From positions 1-12,732 of the forward strand of contig CALFXX010000141.1 in assembly GCA_937952975.1 (NCBI GenBank): DNA of 12,732 nucleotides, given 5' to 3'. This stretch comes from an uncultured Alcaligenaceae bacterium. Lineage in GTDB: Bacteria > Pseudomonadota > Gammaproteobacteria > Burkholderiales > Burkholderiaceae_B. The notes beneath the pieces were generated by a model. That model had not been told where the DNA came from, ran no database searches, and saw only the letters and a list, made by a program, of their open reading frames with translations. Both the position numbers and the translations under genes were made by a program. Below are positions 7,713-12,732 of the stretch, in pieces (the stretch's first letter is position 1; every line of letters begins with the position of its first letter).

Positions 7713-8873
7713 TTATTTAGCCGCCGCGACAACGCGGGTTGCGGCATCAGCCATTGTGTCGGCGCTGATAATAGGCAGACCCGAATCCGCTAGCATTTTC
7801 TTGCCCAACTCTTCGTTGGTACCTTTCATGCGAACCACTAATGGCACGCTCAAATTGACCGCTTTACACGCTGTAATCACACCCTGTGCAATTACATCGC
7901 AGCGCATGATTCCGCCAAAAATATTGACCAAAATGGCCTTGGTGCCTTTGTTGCTAAGCATGATCTTGAATGCTTCGGTCACACGCTCTGCCGTGGCACT
8001 GCCACCGACATCAAGAAAGTTAGCAGGTTCGCCACCAAACAATTTGATGGCATCCATCGTTGCCATTGCAAGCCCTGCCCCATTGACTAAGCAGCCGATG
8101 TTGCCATCAAGCTGAATGTAGGCCAACTCGTGCTTGCTAGCTTCAATTTCGGCTGGATCTTCTTCGTCGAGATCGCGGTACGCAACGATTTCAGGATGGC
8201 GAAACAACGCATTGGGATCAAAATTAAATTTGGCATCAAGCGAAATGATGTCGCCGTTGCCCGTCAAGATCAATGGGTTGATTTCGGCCAGTGAAGCGTC
8301 GGTGTCCCAGTACGCCTTATAAAGCTTTTGAAACTCGCCTGCAGCTTTCACGACCGAAGCTTCGGGCACACCAATGCCACGCGCAAGCGTTTGTGCTTCG
8401 GTGTCGGTCAGGCCAGCACCGGGGTCAACAAAAACCTTTAGAATTTTTTCAGGGTGGTGTTCAGCCACTTCTTCAACGTCCATCCCGCCTTCGCTTGAGG
8501 CCATCACGCACACACGCTGTGTCGCACGATCGGTCACGATACCAACGTAGTACTCTTTTTTGATATCGGCGCCTTCTTCGATCAATAGGCGACGTACTTT
8601 TTGCCCTTGAGGGCCTGTTTGGTGCGTGATCAGTTGCATGCCAAGAATTTCGCCAGAAATTTTGCGAACTTCTTCGATTGAGCGGGCCAGCTTGACACCA
8701 CCGCCTTTGCCGCGCCCACCCGCATGAATCTGTGCTTTAACGACCCAAACTGGGCCACCTAGTTTTTGCGCGGCAGCAACCGCTTCGTCAACACTAAATA
8801 CGGGGATGCCACGTGGCACGACCACACCAAACTGACGCAGCAACTCTTTGCCCTGATACTCGTGGATTTTCAT
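7713..8873 (-). CDS. sucC: Succinyl-CoA synthetase, beta subunit
   Basis: This is the nucleotide-binding partner of SucD. At 386 residues it is near the E. coli length of 388. The N-terminus MKIHEYQGKELL is the family signature. An ATP-grasp domain follows, with the Gly-rich loop AGGRGKGGGV (51-60) and LAEINPLI near the centre. The C-terminal ligase domain contains FLDVGGSAT and NIFGGIMRCD, which help form the CoA and phosphohistidine site. The start at 8873 was preferred to an ATG 12 codons upstream because it has AGGA (8879-8882) at good spacing and matches the family N-terminus. No sucA or sucB is next to it; a free-standing sucCD is usual in Burkholderiales. Confidence 0.97.
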   Translation of the reverse strand: MKIHEYQGKELLRQFGVVVPRGIPVFSVDEAVAAAQKLGGPVWVVKAQIHAGGRGKGGGVKLARSIEEVRKISGEILGMQLITHQTGPQGQKVRRLLIEEGADIKKEYYVGIVTDRATQRVCVMASSEGGMDVEEVAEHHPEKILKVFVDPGAGLTDTEAQTLARGIGVPEASVVKAAGEFQKLYKAYWDTDASLAEINPLILTGNGDIISLDAKFNFDPNALFRHPEIVAYRDLDEEDPAEIEASKHELAYIQLDGNIGCLVNGAGLAMATMDAIKLFGGEPANFLDVGGSATAERVTEAFKIMLSNKGTKAILVNIFGGIMRCDVIAQGVITACKAVNLSVPLVVRMKGTNEELGKKMLADSGLPIISADTMADAATRVVAAAK

Positions 8874-8896
8874 AGGAATCCTGAACGTTAAAAAAG

Positions 8897-8926
8897 ATAA
8901 AACATGCAAAAACTACGGTGATTCAA
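8897..8926 (-). promoter_or_regulatory. Candidate sigma-70 promoter of sucCD
   Basis: On the minus strand a TTGAAT (8921-8926) and a TTTTAT (8897-8902) are separated by 18 bases, 23 bp before the sucC ATG. Each hexamer matches 4 of 6 consensus bases. The -35 lies inside an arm of the inverted repeat at 8920-8947. Inferred from pattern only. Confidence 0.33.
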
Positions 8927-8947
8927 ATGGCTTGCGCGGTTTGAATC
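8920..8947. repeat. Perfect 8-bp inverted repeat upstream of sucC
   Basis: The arms gattcaaa (8920-8927) and tttgaatc (8940-8947) are exact inverse complements around a 12-base GC-rich spacer. There is no T-run directly after it on the minus strand, so it does not look like a terminator for the DUF2889 gene that stops at 8950. Its overlap with a possible -35 suggests an operator for the sucCD promoter. Confidence 0.5.
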
Positions 8948-8949
8948 GA

Positions 8950-9525
8950 CTATTTGTTAGATATTTCAGTCGCGGCGCCTTCAGGTGCCACATACCACTG
9001 CGGATAATGCTCTTTCGTAATCGGACCGTCAAGACGCCACGCCGTACAGCCACCCAGCTGATAAGGCCGTTTAGTTGGGTCAGCAGCATTACGCCGTTGA
9101 CCAGACATCGTTTGCACAGCTGCCGTGGGCAAGACCGCCGCTAATTCGGTCATGTGGGTACAGCCAGCAGTACGGCTAAAACGCTCTTTAACCTGCTGCC
9201 TAAAGCTTTTAAGCAGGTTCATGCCAATCAAATCACGGTATTCGCCGGCAATTGAGGTGCAGGTCTCGCCAAACGGAGAGGCATCGTACGCTGCCATCGC
9301 ATCCTGAATGGTGAAACTGCTGTCAATCGTGATTCGCAAGTGCATGTGGTGAAAAGCTTGCCCGACTTTTTGCTCGGTGCCATCACGCTTGGTATAGCTA
9401 AAACCTTTCGAATCGATCAGTTCAGCTTCGACATCCCAAAGACCGTCTTCGCGCTCAAAGGAGTGAACCTGTATTGAGCGGTTGTGCATTGGCTTGCGAG
9501 GATAGGCGGGCAACGGCAAAGGCAT
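8950..9525 (-). CDS. DUF2889 family protein of unknown function
   Basis: A 191-residue soluble protein of the DUF2889 family, recognised by the EDGLWDVEAEL segment (about 26-36), AFHHMHLRITID (57-68), the AxDASPFGETC region (79-89) and GCTHMTEL (121-128). No function is known to me. Conserved-looking Cys and His (His59, His60, His62, Cys89, Cys122, His124, Cys160) could bind a metal, but that is inference. The start giving MPLPLP is kept because this proline-rich opening resembles relatives; an ATG at 9487-9489 is an alternative, and neither has a clear Shine-Dalgarno site. The gene lies between recX and sucC, a neighbourhood shared across Burkholderiales, which reflects conserved order rather than proof of shared function. 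Confidence 0.85.
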   Translation of the reverse strand: MPLPLPAYPRKPMHNRSIQVHSFEREDGLWDVEAELIDSKGFSYTKRDGTEQKVGQAFHHMHLRITIDSSFTIQDAMAAYDASPFGETCTSIAGEYRDLIGMNLLKSFRQQVKERFSRTAGCTHMTELAAVLPTAAVQTMSGQRRNAADPTKRPYQLGGCTAWRLDGPITKEHYPQWYVAPEGAATEISNK

Positions 9526-9568
9526 ACAGAATCAGGTTGTCAAATGACACGGTGCAACAAAGCATAAA

Positions 9569-9574
9569 AGTATA
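9569..9574 (-). promoter_or_regulatory. Possible -10 element of the DUF2889 gene
   Basis: TATACT on the minus strand matches 5 of 6 bases of the sigma-70 -10 consensus and would give a leader of roughly 37 bases before the ATG at 9525. No convincing -35 lies 16-18 bases upstream, so an activator or chance are both possible. Confidence 0.28.
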
Positions 9575-9634
9575 GCTCAACAAAGGCAGATCACCCAGAG
9601 GTTCTGCGAACCGCGCAACGCAGAGAAACAAAGC

Positions 9635-9733
9635 GCTTGGTGTGTGCTTGGTGTGTGCTTGGTGTGTGCTTGGTGTGTGCTTGGTGTGTGCTTGGTGGGT
9701 GCTTGCTATGGGCTTGTTGGGCGCTTGGTCGGT
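9635..9733. repeat. 11-bp tandem repeat (minisatellite) between recX and the DUF2889 gene
   Basis: The unit gcttggtgtgt occurs five times in a row without error (9635-9689), then as gcttggtgggt (9690-9700), and then in three increasingly degraded copies to 9733 (gcttgctatgg, gcttgttgggc, gcttggtcggt), all in strict 11-base register. The rest of the 9526-9768 interval is non-coding: a weak 6-bp hairpin (9603-9608 with 9619-9624) and the possible DUF2889 promoter. The array ends about 36 bp from the recX stop. Confidence 0.95.
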
Positions 9734-9768
9734 ACTTCGTCGACGCCGACGCGACCGTTGATCCGGGA

Positions 9769-10275
9769 TTAGCAGTCGAATTCGGGCGGATTTTTGAGGA
9801 CTCGGTGAATCACATCATGTGAAAACCCCCGAGAAGCTAAAAACCGCCCCTGGCGAGCATATTCAGACGGACTTGGTGGCGAACTGTTTCGGCTGAACTT
9901 TTTTTGCCAAACACCTTGCGCGCGCTCTAGCTCAGAATCTTTGAGCTCGAGTCGCACCTGAGCCACCTGCGCAGCCCCGATGCCTTGTTGAGTGAGTTCT
10001 TGAGCAATTTTGGCTAAACCTTGTTGGCTCGCTTTGCGATGCACAAGCCCCTGAACGAAGCGCTCGTCTGACTGCCAACCTTCTATCGCTAATGCATCGA
10101 GTAGCGCATTAAGCTCGTCAGGGCTCTGGGCGTGAGTCGCAAGCTTACGACTCAGTTCGACACGGCTGTGCTCGCGCCGCGACAGCAAACCAACGGCCCG
10201 AGCCCTGAGGGACAGGCCGGACCGCGGTTTAGCTTCGCCGGTGGCTGGTCGCACCGACTCGAATTCATCATCCAT
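9769..10275 (-). CDS. recX: RecX, regulatory protein of RecA
   Basis: RecX binds RecA filaments and limits their growth and recombinase activity. The product of about 168 residues is mostly helical, with the three-helix repeats of the family: SLRARAVGLLSRREHSRVEL near the start, then LLDALAIEGWQSDERFVQGLVHRKA, and a C-terminal ARQGRFLASRGFSHDVIHRVL. These are the diagnostic RecX segments. The ATG at 10273-10275 is taken as start; an in-frame TTG at 10291-10293 would add six residues. Neither has a visible Shine-Dalgarno site, which fits low expression. It lies 171 bp downstream of recA on the same strand and probably depends on read-through from the recA promoter, past the hairpin at 10400-10433. 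Confidence 0.93.
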   Translation of the reverse strand: MDDEFESVRPATGEAKPRSGLSLRARAVGLLSRREHSRVELSRKLATHAQSPDELNALLDALAIEGWQSDERFVQGLVHRKASQQGLAKIAQELTQQGIGAAQVAQVRLELKDSELERAQGVWQKKFSRNSSPPSPSEYARQGRFLASRGFSHDVIHRVLKNPPEFDC

Positions 10276-10308
10276 ATCGTTGAATAGGCGCAAATATCGT
10301 TACATATA

Positions 10309-10384
10309 TGCAAAGTCAGCACAGCATTCGTTCAATGACCCACCATTGCAAAGTCAGCAGAGCAGTAGTCCAATTACCCACCAT
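10309..10384. repeat. 38-bp tandem duplication in the recA-recX spacer
   Basis: Two directly adjacent 38-base copies (10309-10346 and 10347-10384) agree at 33 of 38 positions. Each begins tgcaaagtcagca and ends acccaccat, with the five differences confined to the middle. The copies occupy almost half of the recA-recX spacer. They are unrelated in sequence to the 11-bp array and to any gene here. Confidence 0.9.
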
Positions 10385-10399
10385 TATGTGAGCCATTGA

Positions 10400-10433
10400 T
10401 CAAGACACAACGACGCTTGACTCTGTGCCTTGA
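10400..10433 (-). other. Hairpin just downstream of recA
   Basis: On the minus strand TCAAGGCACA and TGTGTCTTGA form a 10-bp stem with one G-U pair and a 14-base loop, beginning 13 bases after the recA stop. No T-run follows, so it is not a classical intrinsic terminator. It could protect the 3' end of the recA message or partly limit transcription into recX. Confidence 0.5.
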
Positions 10434-10446
10434 AAACACTGAAGAA

Positions 10447-11577
10447 TTAAAGATCATCGTCTGAGTCGGGTTCTGCTGCGATCGCCTTTGACGCTTTGCT
10501 CGAAGCCGCTTTCGGCGCTGAGGCAGCGCTTGCCGCTGCATCGGCTACCGACGGTGTACGGGCGACCACGCCAAGCTTTTCACGCACGCGATTTTCAATT
10601 TCAACGGCCATCGCAGGATGTTCGCGCAGATACTCGCGCACATTATCTTTGCCCTGACCGATACGGTCGCCGTTGTAACTAAACCATGCACCTGCCTTGT
10701 CAACGATACCGGCAACAACGCCCAGGTCAATGATTTCGCCTTCGCGCGAAATACCTGCCCCGTACATGATGTCAAATTCAGCTTGCTTAAACGGCGGAGC
10801 GATTTTGTTTTTTACGACCTTGACGCGGGTTTCGTTACCCACGACTTCGTCACCCTTTTTGATTCCGCCAATTCGGCGAATATCCAGACGCACCGAGGCG
10901 TAAAACTTAAGTGCATTACCGCCGGTGGTTGTTTCGGGGTTGCCGAACATCACGCCAATTTTCATACGAATCTGGTTAATAAAGATCACCATGCAATTCG
11001 TGCGCTTGATACTGGCAGTAAGTTTGCGCAACGCCTGACTCATCAAACGTGCCTGCAGACCAGGCAGCGAATCACCCATTTCGCCTTCGATTTCAGCTTT
11101 TGGGGTCAGCGCTGCGACCGAGTCGATCACAATTAAATCGACTGAACCCGAGCGCACCAGAGCATCGGTAATTTCAAGAGCCTGCTCACCCGTATCTGGC
11201 TGAGAAATCAGCAGATCAGTCAGATTGACGCCTAGTTTTGAGGCATATTGCACGTCAAGGGCGTGTTCAGCATCGATAAACGCGCAGGTGCCACCCACCT
11301 TCTGCATTTCAGCGATCACTTGCAAGGTCAGTGTCGTTTTACCCGAAGACTCAGGACCGTAAATCTCAATGACTCGCCCGCGAGGTAAGCCCCCAACACC
11401 CAGCGCAATATCTAAGCCAAGGGACCCGGTCGAAACGACCTGAATGTCATGTTCGACCTCGTTATCGCCGTAGCGCATCACGGATCCTTTGCCGAACTGC
11501 TTTTCGATTTGAGCAAGTGCTGCAACCAGCGCCTTTGCTTTTTCGGGGGTGCCGGCTTTTAGGGCTTTTTCGTCCAT
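10447..11577 (-). CDS. recA: RecA recombinase
   Basis: RecA forms ATP-dependent filaments on single-stranded DNA, catalyses strand exchange, and triggers LexA self-cleavage in the SOS response. The 376-residue protein shows the N-terminal polymerisation helix (IEKQFGKGSVMRYGD, about 24-38), Walker A GPESSGKT (74-81), catalytic Glu104 in DAEHALD, Walker B LIVIDSVAAL, the L1 region SLPGLQARLMSQALR, and the L2 region MFGNPETTTGGNALKFYAS. It ends in an Ala/Ser/Lys-rich linker and an acidic EPDSDDDL tail, which in known RecA proteins tempers DNA binding. The ATG has AAGGA (11584-11588) six bases upstream. Expression should be SOS-induced through the LexA box at 11614-11633. The 23 extra residues relative to E. 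coli lie largely in the C-terminal linker. Confidence 0.99.
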   Translation of the reverse strand: MDEKALKAGTPEKAKALVAALAQIEKQFGKGSVMRYGDNEVEHDIQVVSTGSLGLDIALGVGGLPRGRVIEIYGPESSGKTTLTLQVIAEMQKVGGTCAFIDAEHALDVQYASKLGVNLTDLLISQPDTGEQALEITDALVRSGSVDLIVIDSVAALTPKAEIEGEMGDSLPGLQARLMSQALRKLTASIKRTNCMVIFINQIRMKIGVMFGNPETTTGGNALKFYASVRLDIRRIGGIKKGDEVVGNETRVKVVKNKIAPPFKQAEFDIMYGAGISREGEIIDLGVVAGIVDKAGAWFSYNGDRIGQGKDNVREYLREHPAMAVEIENRVREKLGVVARTPSVADAAASAASAPKAASSKASKAIAAEPDSDDDL

Positions 11578-11609
11578 GACAAATCCTTAAGGTAAAAATC
11601 AATAAAATG

Positions 11610-11639
11610 ATTGTACTGTACAAATAAACAGTATTACAA
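11610..11639 (-). promoter_or_regulatory. recA promoter (sigma-70 type)
   Basis: On the minus strand TTGTAA (11634-11639, 4 of 6) and TACAAT (11610-11615, 5 of 6) are 18 bases apart, 33 bases before the recA ATG. The SOS box covers the entire spacer, which is the expected arrangement for a LexA-repressed recA. Confidence 0.8.
11614..11633. promoter_or_regulatory. LexA-binding SOS box of recA
   Basis: The 20-mer TACTGTACAAATAAACAGTA has the full CTGT-N8-ACAG core and matches the E. coli-type LexA consensus at both flanking TA positions. Bound LexA would cover the region between -35 and -10 and block recA transcription until DNA damage. This implies the organism carries an E. coli-type LexA. 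Confidence 0.96.
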
Positions 11640-11680
11640 GGGTTTATATACAACACCTCAATATATTAGGGTTTACACCC
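11640..11680. repeat. Repeated GGTGT...TAAACCC elements upstream of the recA promoter
   Basis: Read on the minus strand, GGTGTAAACCC (11669-11679) and GGTGTTGTATATAAACCC (11640-11657) share their ends GGTGT and TAAACCC; the GGGTTTA parts are 29 bases apart on the plus strand. They lie in the recA/response-regulator divergent spacer. They could be binding sites for the regulator or an AT-rich coincidence. Confidence 0.3.
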
Positions 11681-11761
11681 ATCTACTGATCGCGTTGTAG
11701 GCAGATCCTAGATGCTATGACAGAATAGACTCTCTTTTGTGTCATCAGGCTCATTTAAACC

Positions 11762-12451
11762 ATGCGTATTCTCATCGCAGAAGACGATAGCATTTTGACC
11801 GATGGCCTGACGCGCTCGCTGCGCCACAGTGGCTATGCGGTTGACGCAGTGAGCGACGGGGTCGCCGCCGATGCAGCCCTGCTTTCCACAGAATTTGATC
11901 TTCTAATTCTTGATCTCGGATTGCCGCGCATGAGCGGACTTGAAGTGTTAAGCAAACTGCGGGCACGCCAGTCACGTCTGCCCGTGCTCATTTTGACTGC
12001 GGCCGACAGCATTGAGCAGCGCGTCAAAGGGCTTGATCTTGGTGCAGATGACTATATGGCCAAGCCCTTCTCCCTTTCAGAACTTGAGGCGCGCGTACGC
12101 GCGCTCGCTCGTCGGGGCGCGGGCGGTGGCTCAACAATCTTGCGCCACGGCAAACTCGAATTTGATCAGACGGGTCGCGTAGCAATGGTAGGAAATCAAA
12201 CACTCGATTTGTCAGCGCGCGAGGTCAGCTTGCTAGAAATATTGTTAACACGCAGCGGTCGGATGGTTAGCAAAGCTCAAATCGTTGATCACTTGTGCGA
12301 ATGGGGTGATGAGGTCAGCTCAAATGCGATCGAGGTCTACATTCACCGGTTACGAAAAAAACTCGAAGAGAGCGGTGTAAAAATTGCGACCGTGCGCGGG
12401 TTGGGCTACTGCCTTGAACGTGAACACACCCCGCCCAACGCAAATACATAA
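11762..12451 (+). CDS. OmpR/PhoP-family response regulator (TctD-like)
   Basis: A 229-residue DNA-binding response regulator. The receiver domain (about 1-115) has the acidic pocket Asp8/Asp9, phospho-acceptor Asp51 (ILDLGLP), Thr79 (LILTA) and Lys101 (DYMAKPF). The C-terminal winged-helix domain (about 128-222) contains LSAREVSLLEIL and the recognition region SSNAIEVYIHRLRKKLEE, ending in VRGLGYCLE. The GDEVSSNAIEVYIHRLRKKL stretch is close to TctD, the regulator of tricarboxylate uptake, and more distantly to QseB, so a metabolite-responsive system is plausible; the target is unknown. It is transcribed away from recA, and the 184-bp shared spacer must hold its promoter, which I could not identify with confidence. 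Its partner kinase follows immediately. Confidence 0.96.
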   Translation: MRILIAEDDSILTDGLTRSLRHSGYAVDAVSDGVAADAALLSTEFDLLILDLGLPRMSGLEVLSKLRARQSRLPVLILTAADSIEQRVKGLDLGADDYMAKPFSLSELEARVRALARRGAGGGSTILRHGKLEFDQTGRVAMVGNQTLDLSAREVSLLEILLTRSGRMVSKAQIVDHLCEWGDEVSSNAIEVYIHRLRKKLEESGVKIATVRGLGYCLEREHTPPNANT

Positions 12452-12463
12452 GCGATCCTGGGC

Positions 12464-12732
12464 TTGTCAGCACCCTCTTCAACCTCCTCAACGCATACTT
12501 CTGATGCACCACCTCAGCGTGAAACGTTCGATCGCGTGGTGGATCTCGACGCTAATTTAAGCGAACGTGCGGCTCGGCGTTCATTATTGGGCGAAGTGCT
12601 GGACTGGATGCTCGCGCCGCTTTTTCTGCTGTGGCCGATGAGCATTGCGATCACCTATGTCGCAGCGCAAGACCTGGCAAATGTGCCCTACGATCTGAAC
12701 CTTTCAAACGCTCTTGAAGTGTTAACCCAGCA
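12464..12732 (+). CDS. Sensor histidine kinase, N-terminal part (3' truncated by window end)
   Basis: The frame is open to the end of the window and gives 89 codons from a probable TTG start at 12464, 12 bp after the response-regulator stop. The first 30 or so residues are rich in Ser, Thr and Pro, followed by an acidic and basic amphipathic stretch (QRETFDRVVDLDANLSERA). Then comes LLGEVLDWMLAPLFLL leading into a membrane span (WPMSIAITYVA) and the VPYDLNL motif, the usual opening of TctE-like kinases, where NxPYDR begins the periplasmic domain. The catalytic HisKA and ATPase domains lie outside the window. The start is uncertain: there is no in-frame ATG before the conserved region, and in-frame CTG or GTG codons are alternatives. 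The pairing with the TctD-like regulator supports the call. Confidence 0.85.
   Translation, partial: MSAPSSTSSTHTSDAPPQRETFDRVVDLDANLSERAARRSLLGEVLDWMLAPLFLLWPMSIAITYVAAQDLANVPYDLNLSNALEVLTQ

Noticed and set aside
7694..7747. An 18-codon N-terminal extension of sucD
   Set aside because: It would overlap the end of sucC, lacks family resemblance, and the downstream ATG has a good AGGGA site.
8874..8909. A 12-codon N-terminal extension of sucC
   Set aside because: The family begins at MKIHEYQ, and the AGGA site serves that ATG.
8920..8947. The inverted repeat before sucC as an intrinsic terminator for the DUF2889 gene
   Set aside because: The stem is AT-rich and no T-run follows within the required distance; the five T residues start seven bases later.
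9603..9624. Six-bp hairpin (tctgcg/cgcaga) in the DUF2889 upstream region
   Set aside because: Short stem with a 10-base loop and no T-run; not distinguishable from chance.
9728..9757. GC-rich inverted sequence just after recX as a terminator
   Set aside because: Only five outer base pairs (ggtcg/cgacc) around a long interior, and no T-run follows on the minus strand.
9637..9822. Plus-strand frame reading a Cys/Trp-rich repeat peptide (VCAWCVLG) through the 11-bp array
   Set aside because: It begins at a TTG inside the repeat, has no ribosome site, and its composition is simply the translated minisatellite.
10309..10384. The 38-bp repeats as a CRISPR array
   Set aside because: Only two directly abutting copies with no spacers between them, and no cas genes in the window.
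10618..11136. Long plus-strand open frame opposite recA (172 codons)
   Set aside because: Antisense to an unquestionable recA; no family resemblance and no ribosome site seen.

Overview
The window reads as an ordinary chromosomal core segment of a betaproteobacterium, most likely order Burkholderiales and probably an Alcaligenaceae-type genome of moderate GC. This placement rests on the protein sequences and on gene order: recA-recX-DUF2889-sucC-sucD, and hemC-hemD-hemX-hemY, both of which I know from Burkholderiales. No database search was possible, so genus is not claimed.

Layout, left to right. Bases 1-1118 (+) hold a CaiB/BaiF (family III) CoA-transferase that lacks its N-terminus at the window edge. 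It converges, with 16 bp between stops, on a minus-strand block at 1135-6714. In transcription order that block is a 40-codon single-membrane-span ORF (short, easily missed), hemC, hemD, hemX, hemY and a fumarylacetoacetate-hydrolase-fold enzyme. HemC and HemD make uroporphyrinogen III from porphobilinogen; HemX and HemY are membrane-anchored accessory proteins. Spacing within hemC-D-X-Y and the FAH gene is 2-47 bp, which suggests one operon.

Bases 6754-6786 carry a very good intrinsic terminator that ends the next minus-strand unit, sucC-sucD (succinyl-CoA synthetase, TCA cycle). Upstream of sucC is an 8-bp-arm inverted repeat with a candidate promoter. Further upstream are a DUF2889 gene, a 243-bp intergenic stretch holding an 11-bp minisatellite (five perfect copies plus decaying ones), recX, a 171-bp recA-recX spacer with a 38-bp tandem duplication and a stable hairpin, and recA. 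The recA promoter has a textbook LexA (SOS) box filling the spacer between its -35 and -10 elements.

Divergently from recA, on the plus strand, run an OmpR/PhoP-type response regulator (TctD-like) and the first 89 codons of its partner sensor kinase, cut by the window end.

No mobile element, CRISPR array, tRNA, rRNA or clearly foreign DNA is visible, and I see no undescribed multi-gene system. The points that merit a second look are non-coding or small: the minisatellite, the 38-bp duplication with the recA 3' hairpin, the small membrane ORF before hemC, the inverted repeats in front of sucC and hemC, and the long low-complexity tail of HemY.
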